A stretch of DNA of 64,000 nucleotides from assembly GCA_048268885.1 (NCBI GenBank), contig JBLWUP010000012.1, positions 1-64,000 of the forward strand. The letters are read 5' to 3'. A model generated the notes under the pieces. It worked only from the letters and a program-made list of their open reading frames with translations. It searched no databases and had not been told where the DNA came from. The stretch comes from Pelagibius sp048268885. GTDB taxonomy: Bacteria; Pseudomonadota; Alphaproteobacteria; Kiloniellales; Kiloniellaceae. Position 1 is the first letter of the stretch; each line of letters opens with the position of its first letter. Positions 57,218 to 64,000 of the stretch are shown in pieces. Made by a program: the position numbers and the translations under genes.

Positions 57218-58024
57218 TTGGTTGTAGCGGACCAGGAGACCGCCACGGCCGTCAGCACGGCGGCGCTCGTGGCTGAAGATATTCATAAATCGTTCGGCGA
57301 CCTGGAGGTCCTGAAGGGCGTCTCCCTGACCGCGCGCGAAGGCGATGTGATCGCCATGCTGGGCTCTTCGGGCTCCGGCAAGAGCACTTTCCTACGCTGC
57401 CTGAACCTGCTGGAACGGCCCAACGCCGGGCGCATCATCGTCGCCGGCGAGGAGCTGCGCCTCAAGCCGGCCAGGCACGGCAGCGGCCTGGAGGCCGAGG
57501 ACCCGGAGCAGATCCGCCGTATCCGCGCGCGCCTGGCCATGGTGTTCCAGAGCTTCAATCTCTGGTCCCACATGACGGTGATCCAGAACGTCGTCGAGGC
57601 GCCGATCCACGTCCTGAAGCGGCCGAAGGCCGAAGCCATCGCCTATGCCGGCGAGATCCTGCAGAAGGTCGGACTCTACGACCGCCGCGATCACTATCCC
57701 GCACACCTTTCCGGCGGCCAGCAGCAACGCGTCGCCATCGCCCGGGCTTTGGCGATGGACCCGGCGGTGCTGCTGTTCGACGAGCCCACCTCGGCGCTGG
57801 ATCCCGAACTGGTGGGCGAGGTGCTGCGAGTCATCCGCCGCCTGGCGGAAGAGGGCCGCACCATGATCGTGGTCACCCACGAGATGGGCTTTGCCCGCGA
57901 GGTCTCCTCCGAGACCGTGTTCCTGCACGAGGGACGCGTCGAGGAGCAGGGCCCGCCGCAGGAGGTCTTCACCAATCCGCGCTCGCCGCGCTTTCGTCAG
58001 TTTTTGGAGGGCACCCTGAAATGA
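57218..58024 (+). CDS. Polar amino acid ABC transporter ATP-binding protein
   Basis: This protein of about 268 aa powers a HisP/OccP-type importer. Walker A is GSSGSGKST, the Q-loop is VFQSFNLWSHMTV, the signature is LSGGQQQRVAIARA and Walker B is VLLFDEPTSALDPE. HEMGFAREVSSETVFLHEGRVEEQG is typical for basic amino acid or opine transporters. There is no ATG before the domain. I prefer the TTG at 57218 (LVVADQETATA), which follows AGGGAG by 9 bases. A TTG at 57140 would add 26 residues. A tandem hairpin array separates it from the binding-protein gene. Confidence 0.9.
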   Translation: MVVADQETATAVSTAALVAEDIHKSFGDLEVLKGVSLTAREGDVIAMLGSSGSGKSTFLRCLNLLERPNAGRIIVAGEELRLKPARHGSGLEAEDPEQIRRIRARLAMVFQSFNLWSHMTVIQNVVEAPIHVLKRPKAEAIAYAGEILQKVGLYDRRDHYPAHLSGGQQQRVAIARALAMDPAVLLFDEPTSALDPELVGEVLRVIRRLAEEGRTMIVVTHEMGFAREVSSETVFLHEGRVEEQGPPQEVFTNPRSPRFRQFLEGTLK

Positions 58025-58040
58025 CGGGCCTTCCGGCCTT

Positions 58041-58148
58041 GCCCCTTTGGGGCGGAAACCACAACGCGTCCCCTTGGGGCGAAATCTACAACGCGCCCCT
58101 TTGGGGCGGGAACGACACCGCGTCCCTTCGGGACGGGCACAACACTAA
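58041..58148 (+). repeat. Four tandem 27-bp units, each a small hairpin
   Basis: Units at 58041-58067, 58068-58094, 58095-58121 and 58122-58148 each begin with a short palindrome (GCCCCTTTGGGGC, TCCCCTTGGGG, GCCCCTTTGGGGC, GTCCCTTCGGGAC) and continue with an A/C-rich arm. The fourth differs in sequence but keeps its stem by paired changes. They fill the gap before the periplasmic binding-protein gene. A chain of stem-loops would protect its 5' end or block upstream decay, which suits a protein needed in excess. Confidence 0.85.
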
Positions 58149-58169
58149 AAAAAGCAATGGAGGCATCTC

Positions 58170-58961
58170 GTGAAAAAACTTTTCTCCGCGGCCCTTGTCG
58201 CCGCCCTGGCTCTCGGCACGTCACTAGGGGCGGTCCAGGCCGACGCCAAGGATTGGAAGAAGGTCCGCATCGGCGTCGAAGGCGCCTACCCCCCGTTCAG
58301 TGAAGTGACGCCGGACGGCAAGCTGGTCGGCTTCGACATCGACATCGCCAACGCGCTCTGCGCCGAGATGAAGGTGGAGTGCGAACTGGTCACCCAGGAC
58401 TGGGACGGCATCATCCCGGCGCTGCAGGCGCGCAAGTACGACGCCATCATCGCCTCGATGTCGATCACCGAAGAGCGCAAGCAGAAGGTCGACTTCACCA
58501 ACAAGTACTACAACACCCCGGCCAAGTTCGTGCGCAAGAAGGGCTCGGGCATCGAGATCACCGAGGAAAGCCTGAAAGGTAAGGCCGTCGGCGTGCAGCG
58601 CGCGACGATCCACGACAACTTCGTCACCGAGGTCTACGGCGACGAGGTCGAGGTGAAGCGCTACGCGAGCCAGGACGAGGCCTACCTCGATATGGTCGCC
58701 GGCCGTGTCGACCTGCTGCTGGCCGACTCGGTCGCCATGCAGGGCGGCTTCCTGGATACCGAAGACGGCAAGGACTACGAGTTCGTCGGGCCGGACTTCA
58801 GCGATCCGAAGTACTTCGGCGACGGCGCCGGCATCGCCGTGCGCAAGGGCGAAGACGACCTGCGCGCGATGCTGAACGACGCCATCGAGGCGATCCGCGC
58901 CAACGGGACCTACAAGTCCATTCAGGACAAGTACTTCGACTTCGACGTCTACGGCAGCTAG
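58170..58961 (+). CDS. Polar amino acid ABC transporter substrate-binding protein
   Basis: This 263 aa periplasmic protein is of the SBP_bac_3 family. A GTG at 58170 follows GGAGG. A signal peptide spans about 1-26 (MKKLFSAALVAALALGTSLGAVQADA). The family signature GKLVGFDIDIANALCAEM is at about 51-68, and RKYDAIIASMSITEERKQKVDFTNKYYNTPAKFV follows. The pattern fits histidine, lysine/arginine/ornithine or opine binders. Specific ligand residues cannot be settled by eye. It is flanked by hairpins that should raise its expression above that of the permeases. Confidence 0.93.
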   Translation: MKKLFSAALVAALALGTSLGAVQADAKDWKKVRIGVEGAYPPFSEVTPDGKLVGFDIDIANALCAEMKVECELVTQDWDGIIPALQARKYDAIIASMSITEERKQKVDFTNKYYNTPAKFVRKKGSGIEITEESLKGKAVGVQRATIHDNFVTEVYGDEVEVKRYASQDEAYLDMVAGRVDLLLADSVAMQGGFLDTEDGKDYEFVGPDFSDPKYFGDGAGIAVRKGEDDLRAMLNDAIEAIRANGTYKSIQDKYFDFDVYGS

Positions 58962-58984
58962 AGGGCTGATGACGTTGTTCTGAA

Positions 58985-59027
58985 AAAGCGCCGCCGCCGG
59001 TCCCCTGGCGGTGGCGCTTTCTTCTTT
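58985..59027 (+). terminator. Intrinsic terminator or attenuator after the binding-protein gene
   Basis: Fourteen-base arms AAAGCGCCGCCGCC (58985-58998) and GGCGGTGGCGCTTT (59007-59020) pair with a single G-U wobble in plus-strand RNA. They are followed by CTTCTTT. It lies 23 bases after the binding-protein stop and before the permease genes, so it should lower permease expression. Confidence 0.8.
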
Positions 59028-59064
59028 CCGGCTCTCGGCGCAGATCGTTGAACGGGCAGGTCCC

Positions 59065-59760
59065 ATGGAAGGTTTCGACAAGCTCATCGACTACATGCCG
59101 CTGCTGCTGAAAGGCGCGGTGGTGACGGTGGAGGTCGCCTTCGTGTCGCTGGCGATCGCGCTGGTGCTGGGCCTGATTACCGCGAGCGCCAAGCTCTCGA
59201 CATCGCGGGTCGCGAGAGCGGCGGCCGATACCTATACGACGGTGATTCGCGGTGTCCCCGACTTGGTGCTGATGCTGCTGATCTTCTTCGGCGGCCAGAT
59301 CCAGGTGAACAACATCGGCGCCTATTTCGAGTGGGACTACATCGACGTCGACGCCTTCACCGCCGGCACCTTGACCATCGGCTTCATCTTCGGCGCCTAT
59401 ATGGGCGAAACCTTCCGCGGCGCCTTCATGGCGGTGCCCGTCGGCCTGCTGGAGGCCGGCTACGCCTACGGCATGAGCGCCCGGCAGGTCTTCCTGCGCA
59501 TCCTGGTGCCGCAGATGATGCGCCATGCGCTGCCGGGTCTCGGCAACAACTGGCTGGTGCTGATGAAGGCCACGGCGCTGGTGTCCATCATCGGCCTGCA
59601 CGACCTGGTGCTGGTGGCGGGACAGGCGGGCGGTTCCACGCGGCTGCCCTTCATCTTCTATCTCTTTGTCGCTTTCGCCTTCCTTGCCTTCACGACGGTG
59701 TCGATCTGGGGCCTGCGCTGGCTGGAGAAGCACTACAGCGCCGGCGTGCGGAGGGCCTGA
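59065..59760 (+). CDS. Polar amino acid ABC transporter permease (HisQ-like)
   Basis: This 231 aa permease has five helices. I chose the ATG at 59065 as the family start (MEGFDKLIDYMPLLLKGAVVTVEVAFVSLAIALVLG). Typical motifs are YTTVIRGVPDLVLMLLIFFG and the EAA loop LEAGYAYGMSARQVFLRILVPQMMRHALPGLGNNW. An in-frame start at 59011 lies inside the terminator tail and is unlikely. It pairs with the next permease, 3 bp on. Confidence 0.92.
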   Translation: MEGFDKLIDYMPLLLKGAVVTVEVAFVSLAIALVLGLITASAKLSTSRVARAAADTYTTVIRGVPDLVLMLLIFFGGQIQVNNIGAYFEWDYIDVDAFTAGTLTIGFIFGAYMGETFRGAFMAVPVGLLEAGYAYGMSARQVFLRILVPQMMRHALPGLGNNWLVLMKATALVSIIGLHDLVLVAGQAGGSTRLPFIFYLFVAFAFLAFTTVSIWGLRWLEKHYSAGVRRA

Positions 59761-59763
59761 GAC

Positions 59764-60498
59764 ATGGACTTCGCGCCGATCTTCCAAAACTATCAGATCT
59801 ACCTGGAGGGCTTCTGGGTCACCCTGCAGCTGGTGTTCATTTCCCTGGCCATCGGTCTGGCCATGGCGGTGCCCCTGGCCGTCCTGCGCACCTCCAGAAA
59901 TCCGCTGGTCAACGGGCCGGTCTGGGCCTTCACCTACTTCTTCCGCGGCACGCCGCTGCTGGTTCAGATGTTCCTGCTGTACTACGGCCTCGGTCAGATG
60001 CAGTTCATGGTCGAACTCAGCCAGAGCCTCGACTTCCTGAAGGACGCCTACTGGTACGCGCTGCTCGCCTTCACCCTGAACACGGCGGCCTATACGACCG
60101 AGATCATTCGCGGCGCCATCGAGGGGACGCCTTACGGCGAGGTCGAGGCGGCGCGTGCCTGCGGCATGTCGAAGCTGCAGACCTATACCCGCATCATTCT
60201 GCCCAGCGCTTTCCGCCGCGCGCTGCCGGCCTACTCCAATGAAGTGATCTTCATGCTGCACGGCTCGGCGCTCGCCAGCGTCATCACCATCGTCGACCTG
60301 ACCGGCGCGGCGCGGATCATCGCCTCGCGCTACTACAATCCCTTCGAGGCCTTCATCGCGGTCGGCGTCTGCTACTTCTGCATCACCTTCACCCTGGTCG
60401 GCGGATTCAAAATGCTGGAGCGGCACTGGTTCGCCCACCTGCGTCCGCGCGAGGAAGTCTCGAACAAGACCAAGCAGAAGCTTCCGCAGGCAACCTGA
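59764..60498 (+). CDS. Polar amino acid ABC transporter permease (HisM-like)
   Basis: This 244 aa permease is the second channel subunit. Its segments are FWVTLQLVFISLAIGLAMAVPLAVLRTS, FTYFFRGTPLLVQMFLLYYGLGQ and the EAA loop GEVEAARACGMSKLQTYTRIILPSAFRRALPAYSNE. The basic C-terminal tail is normal. The tail-sheath gene begins 12 bp after its stop, which is unusually close for an unrelated gene. Confidence 0.92.
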   Translation: MDFAPIFQNYQIYLEGFWVTLQLVFISLAIGLAMAVPLAVLRTSRNPLVNGPVWAFTYFFRGTPLLVQMFLLYYGLGQMQFMVELSQSLDFLKDAYWYALLAFTLNTAAYTTEIIRGAIEGTPYGEVEAARACGMSKLQTYTRIILPSAFRRALPAYSNEVIFMLHGSALASVITIVDLTGAARIIASRYYNPFEAFIAVGVCYFCITFTLVGGFKMLERHWFAHLRPREEVSNKTKQKLPQAT

Positions 60499-60510
60499 CG
60501 GGAGGGCACA

Positions 60511-61971
60511 ATGCCGGAATACCTTGCCCCCGGAGTCTACGTCGAAGAAGTGCCCAGCGGCGCCCGCCCGATCGACGGCGTGGCGACGGCGGTGCCTGTT
60601 TTCATCGGCTATACGGAAAGGGCCCGCGGCGCTGAGGGTGAGGACCTGACCGGGACCCCCGTCGCGGTGACGTCGCTGCGGGACTACGAGCGCCGCTTCG
60701 GCAGGGCGCCGGTCCACCCGATGACGCTGACCGTCGAAAAGCGCGTCGACGCCCGCGGCAGGCTGCTCGGCGTCGAGGTCGCCAGGTCGCGCCGGCGCCC
60801 TCTGCCCAGCCAGTTCATGAACTACGCGCTGTGGCTCTATTTCAACAACGGCGGCGGGCCCTGTCTGATCTACTCCCTGGGCCGCTACGGGCGCGCGCGG
60901 GAGGCCGACTACCGAGCCGCGCTCACCGCGTTGCAGAAGGTCGCGGGGCCGACCTTGGTGGTCATGCCCGACGCGGTGAAGCTCGACGGTGCGGGCCACG
61001 CGGCGGTGCTGCAGGCCGCGCTCGCCGCCTGCGCCCGGACGCGCGACCGTTTCACCCTCGCGGACGTCCGCAACGCGGTGCCGGGCGGTACCGACGACCT
61101 CGCGGCGGTGGCGGCCAATTTCCGCGCGGCGCTGAGGGGCGACAGCCGGCGGCGCCAGTTTGGCGCGGCCTACTTTCCCTACCTGGAGAGCCGCCTGCCG
61201 CTGCGCACCGCCGAGAACCGGGTGACGCTGAAGCGTTTCGACGTGGTCGCGGTGGCGAAGGACGGCCGTGAAAGGCGGCGCGAGCGGCGCGGCGCCGCCG
61301 GCCGCCGGCTCGACGACCCGCGCCTCGCGCTCGCGCGGCGGGAGCCGGAGGTCTACCGCGCCGTGCGGAACTTCCTGAGGCGAGCCTATGCCACACTTCC
61401 GCCGTCGGGCGCGGTGGCCGGTCTCGTCGCCCAGGTGGATCGCACGCGCGGCGTATGGAAGGCCCCGGCGGGCGAGGCGCTGCGCGGCGTCGCCCGGCCC
61501 GCCGTCGCGGTCGACGACGCCTTCCAGGAAGCGCTGAACGTCGATCCGGCAAGCGGCAAGTCGGTCAACGCGATCCGCAGCTTCACCGGGCGGGGCACTC
61601 TGGTCTGGGGCGCACGCACGCTGGCCGGCAACGACAGCGAATGGCGTTACGTGAACGTCCGCCGCCTGGCGCTCTTCCTTGAGCAGTCACTCGACGCAGG
61701 CACGCAGTGGGCGGTTTTCGAGCCCAACGACGCCAACACCTGGGGGCGCTTGAAGGCGGCGGTCGAGAACTTCCTGCTCGGCCTCTGGCGCCAGGGTGCC
61801 TTGCAGGGGGCGAAGCCGGAGCAGGCCTTTTTCGTTGCCGTGGGGCTGGGCCAGACCATGACTCAGGACGACATCGACAACGGTCGGCTCATCGTCCAGG
61901 TCGGCTTCGCGCCGCTGCGGCCGGCCGAATTCGTCATCCTGCGCATCACCCACAAGCTGCGGACGTCCTGA
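60511..61971 (+). CDS. Solitary contractile-tail sheath protein (phage / contractile injection system type)
   Basis: This 486 aa protein has the sheath architecture of contractile tails and injection systems. It begins MPEYLAPGVYVEEVPSGARPIDGVATAVPVFIGYTE, the N-terminal sheath signature. The C-terminal core is GRGTLVWGARTLAGNDSEWRYVNVRRLALFLEQSL, then QWAVFEPNDANTWGRLKAAVENFLLGLWRQGAL and FVAVGLGQTMTQDDIDNGRLIVQVGFAPLRPAEFVILRI. The subtilisin-like middle is interrupted by an arginine-rich stretch (about 251-275). GGGAGGG precedes the ATG. No tube, baseplate, ATPase or other tail gene is visible on either side. It is intact and not frameshifted. GC and codon use look like the host's. Confidence 0.88.
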   Translation: MPEYLAPGVYVEEVPSGARPIDGVATAVPVFIGYTERARGAEGEDLTGTPVAVTSLRDYERRFGRAPVHPMTLTVEKRVDARGRLLGVEVARSRRRPLPSQFMNYALWLYFNNGGGPCLIYSLGRYGRAREADYRAALTALQKVAGPTLVVMPDAVKLDGAGHAAVLQAALAACARTRDRFTLADVRNAVPGGTDDLAAVAANFRAALRGDSRRRQFGAAYFPYLESRLPLRTAENRVTLKRFDVVAVAKDGRERRRERRGAAGRRLDDPRLALARREPEVYRAVRNFLRRAYATLPPSGAVAGLVAQVDRTRGVWKAPAGEALRGVARPAVAVDDAFQEALNVDPASGKSVNAIRSFTGRGTLVWGARTLAGNDSEWRYVNVRRLALFLEQSLDAGTQWAVFEPNDANTWGRLKAAVENFLLGLWRQGALQGAKPEQAFFVAVGLGQTMTQDDIDNGRLIVQVGFAPLRPAEFVILRITHKLRTS

Positions 61972-62030
61972 GGACGCAGAGAGGCCGGCGGAACCCGCGG
62001 CTGCTTTTTTCGAATGACCGGAGGGGGAGT

Positions 62031-62106
<76 letters not shown>

Positions 62107-62191
62107 ACAACTGGGCGCCGCGGCGGCGAGACCGCCGGGCATGGGATGATCCGGAACCCCATTCCCTGGGAAATAGGCTCCGGGCGGGCGG

Positions 62192-62220
62192 ATAATGTGG
62201 ATAAGGCCCGTCGCTGTCAA
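62192..62220 (-). promoter_or_regulatory. Sigma-70 promoter for tRNA-Ala
   Basis: On the minus strand, a perfect TTGACA (62220-62215) and CATTAT (62197-62192) are exactly 17 bases apart. Transcription would start about 80 bases before the mature tRNA. The hexamers and spacing are the best promoter match in the window. The rest of the gap to 62370 holds nothing I can name. Confidence 0.6.
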
Positions 62221-62370
62221 GCGGGGCGTTAACCGCCCGAATCCCAGCACTATTTGGGCCTTTTCCAGGGGGTTCGACAGCTTGTCTCCAGCCGAACCGC
62301 TGGGTAGGGTAGCGGCCACTGGTTTCCGAAGTCTTTCCGTCTTTCAGCCAAGAGGTTGCAAAACCTGCCG

Positions 62371-62679
62371 ATGATCATTCTGGATCCCCTCATCCGCATT
62401 CTCAACGTTGCGCTCGAGATCTACATCTTCATGGTGATCGGCTCGGCCATCCTTTCCTGGCTGGTGCACTTCGGCGTGGTCAACACCCGCAACCAGGTGG
62501 TCGCCATGATCGGCGACTTTCTGTGGCGGGTGACGGAGCCGGCGCTGCGCCCGATCCGCCGCTTCATGCCCAACCTCGGCGGCATCGACATCTCGCCGAT
62601 CATATTGATCCTCATCATCTATTTCCTGCAGATGGTGCTGCAGAACATCCTGGTCTCGCTGTACCGCGCCGGCATCTGA
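62371..62679 (+). CDS. YggT family membrane protein
   Basis: This 102 aa inner-membrane protein has two or three helices: LNVALEIYIFMVIGSAILSWLVHF near the N-terminus and PIILILIIYFLQMVLQNILVSLY at the end. The central VTEPALRPIRRFMPNLGGIDISPI is the YggT signature. Members are linked to cell division, osmotic response or chloroplast thylakoid biogenesis in other lineages. I chose ATG 62371; a TTG at 62356 is possible. The next gene begins 3 bp after its stop, and YggT-DUF167-FolD order is common in alphaproteobacteria. Confidence 0.92.
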   Translation: MIILDPLIRILNVALEIYIFMVIGSAILSWLVHFGVVNTRNQVVAMIGDFLWRVTEPALRPIRRFMPNLGGIDISPIILILIIYFLQMVLQNILVSLYRAGI

Positions 62680-62682
62680 GGT

Positions 62683-63012
62683 GTGGTTTCCCAGGGGTCG
62701 CCTTTCAGGGAGGGGAAGGGCTGCCTGCTGGTCGACCTGCGCCTGCAACCGGGGGCCAGCCGGGCCAAGGTCGACGGCCTGGCGCAACTGGACGACGGCG
62801 CCACGGTCCTGAAGGTGCGGGTCACGGAGCCGCCGGAAAACGGCAAGGCCAACGCGGCTCTGATCAAGCTGCTGGCCAAGGCCTGGAAGCGCCCGAAGTC
62901 GGCGCTGACCCTGGTGGCGGGGCAGACGGACCGCCGCAAGACCCTGGCGCTGGCCGGCGAGCCGGCGGCGCTGAGGCGGGATCTCGAAGGCTGGCTGGCG
63001 GGCCTGGACTAG
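62683..63012 (+). CDS. DUF167 (YggU) family protein
   Basis: This 109 aa protein belongs to DUF167/YggU, small alpha-beta proteins of unknown function. It begins at a GTG (VSQGSPFREGKGCLLVDLRLQPGASRAKVDG). The family pattern DGATVLKVRVTEPPENGKANAALIKLLAKAWKRPKSALTLVAGQTDRRKTLAL is intact. It lies 3 bp after yggT and 76 bp before folD, so the three are probably co-transcribed. Confidence 0.92.
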   Translation: MVSQGSPFREGKGCLLVDLRLQPGASRAKVDGLAQLDDGATVLKVRVTEPPENGKANAALIKLLAKAWKRPKSALTLVAGQTDRRKTLALAGEPAALRRDLEGWLAGLD

Positions 63013-63088
63013 TCGGCGGCGCAATCGGAAGGGTGCCGGGCGCGCGGCTCGGGTGAACTGGCGCCGCGATCACGTGATGGAGGATGTT

Positions 63089-64000
63089 TTGACCAGCAGT
63101 GCAGCCAGCAAGACCGCCGGCGGGGCGGATCTCATCGACGGCAAGGCCTTCGCCGCGGGCCTCAGAGGCCGCGTTGCCGGCGCGGTCGAGACCCTGAAGG
63201 CCGGCCACGGCCTGACCCCGGGCCTCGCCGTGGTGCTGGTCGGCGAGGACCCGGCGAGCCAGGTTTACGTGCGCTCCAAGGGCAAGCAGACCCTCGAAGC
63301 CGGCATGAACTCCTTCGAGCACAAGATGGACGCCGACACCGACCAGGAAACCCTGCTGGCCAAGGTCGCGGAGCTCAATGCCGATCCCGCCGTCCACGGC
63401 ATCTTGGTGCAGCTGCCCCTGCCGCCGCAGATCGACGCCCAGACGGTGATCGCCGCCATCGACCCCGACAAGGACGTCGACGGCTTCCACGTGATCAACG
63501 CCGGGCGCCTGATGACCGGCGGCACGGGTGCCGAGGCGCCGCTGGTGCCTTGCACGCCGCTGGGCTGCCTCATGTTGCTGAAGGACCGGCTGGGCGATCT
63601 TTCCGGCCTCAACGCCGTGGTGGTGGGCCGCTCCAACATCGTCGGCAAGCCCATGGCCCAGTTGCTGCTGGCCGAGAGCTGCACCGTCACCGTCGCGCAC
63701 AGCCGCACCAAGGATCTGCCGGCCGTCTGCCGCGGCGCCGATATCCTGGTGGCCGCCGTGGGCCGTCCGGAAATGGTCAAAGGCGACTGGGTGAAGCCCG
63801 GCGCCACGGTGATCGACGTCGGCATCAACCGCATCGATGCCGAAGGCGGCAAGACCCGCCTGGTCGGCGACGTGGCTTTTCAGGAAGCGGCGGCGGTGGC
63901 CGGCGCCATCACCCCGGTGCCCGGCGGCGTCGGCCCCATGACCATCGCCGTGCTGCTGGCCAACACCGTGACCGCCGCCTGCCGCCAGGCCGGTCTGCCG
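63089..64000 (+). CDS. folD: Bifunctional methylenetetrahydrofolate dehydrogenase/cyclohydrolase FolD (3' partial)
   Basis: This gene runs off the window end after 304 codons, close to its full length of about 300. It interconverts 5,10-methylene-, 5,10-methenyl- and 10-formyl-tetrahydrofolate. LIDGKAFAAGLRGRV, SQVYVRSKGKQTLEAGM (catalytic Tyr and Lys), ILVQLPLPPQID, DVDGFHVINAGRLMTG, VVGRSNIVGKPMAQLLL (NADP site) and TPVPGGVGPMTIAVLL are all present. I prefer the TTG at 63089, five bases after GGAGG. An in-frame ATG at 63077 overlaps that ribosome site and is the alternative. Confidence 0.95.
   Translation, partial: MTSSAASKTAGGADLIDGKAFAAGLRGRVAGAVETLKAGHGLTPGLAVVLVGEDPASQVYVRSKGKQTLEAGMNSFEHKMDADTDQETLLAKVAELNADPAVHGILVQLPLPPQIDAQTVIAAIDPDKDVDGFHVINAGRLMTGGTGAEAPLVPCTPLGCLMLLKDRLGDLSGLNAVVVGRSNIVGKPMAQLLLAESCTVTVAHSRTKDLPAVCRGADILVAAVGRPEMVKGDWVKPGATVIDVGINRIDAEGGKTRLVGDVAFQEAAAVAGAITPVPGGVGPMTIAVLLANTVTAACRQAGLP

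Noticed and set aside
58041..58148. Tandem repeats as a possible CRISPR array
   Set aside because: Units are contiguous with no unique spacers and each folds as a small hairpin; no cas gene is present.

Overview
This window is 64 kb of GC-rich chromosome (my impression is high-60s percent G+C) from an alphaproteobacterium, most likely Rhodospirillales in the broad sense. The evidence is an RpoH-type sigma factor with the RpoH box, CarD, a SUV3-like helicase paired with an S4 protein, a seven-iron FdxA ferredoxin, a complete System I cytochrome c maturation operon (ccmABCDEFGHI), CoA-acylating MmsA and an MCE/Mla lipid ABC operon. I cannot name the genus. Most of the window is core chromosome. 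I see no insertion sequence, no CRISPR array and no intact prophage.

Layout. 0.2-4.4 kb: SNase-fold protein, M48 metalloprotease lipoprotein, sensor-linked nucleotide cyclase. 4.4-16.1 kb, mostly minus strand: rpoH, a phosphatase-fold pseudoenzyme, carD, fdxA, then a mixed stretch (TerB, DUF938, PuuB-like oxidase, TauE/SafE, zinc-ribbon protein) that separates fdxA from the S4 protein and the SUV3-like helicase. 16.1-22.1 kb: pcm-like methyltransferase, htpG, DUF1223 protein, a small membrane protein, transglutaminase, histidine phosphatase. 22.2-27.4 kb: one overlapping operon joining a SpoIIE-type phosphatase, an RsbW-type ATPase and a STAS protein to MlaE, MlaF, MlaD and a PqiC-like lipoprotein. 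27.4-37.4 kb: TetR/RidA, CMD/AhpD-like protein and LysR, an orphan gene of lower GC, acnA, an alpha/beta hydrolase, LysR and mmsA. 37.5-46.6 kb: a branched-chain-type ABC importer bracketed by two CoA-ligase-like proteins. 47-49.4 kb: PAS protein, histidine kinase, response regulator. 49.8-57 kb: ccm operon. 57.2-60.5 kb: polar amino acid ABC importer. 60.5-62 kb: a lone contractile-tail sheath gene beside the 3' end of tRNA-Ala(CGC). 62.4-64 kb: YggT, DUF167 and folD, which runs off the end.

Three points stand out. (1) The partner-switching trio is translationally coupled to an MCE lipid transporter, which suggests the STAS subunit of the transporter is switched by phosphorylation. (2) A solitary tail sheath gene sits where an integrated element would sit, at a tRNA 3' end. 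(3) At least seven genes have their stop codon and the codons around it duplicated in short tandem (13-27 bp) at the 3' end. Several proteins also look like pseudoenzymes: the phosphatase-fold protein, the SNase-fold protein, and one CoA ligase without the usual ATP-binding loop.
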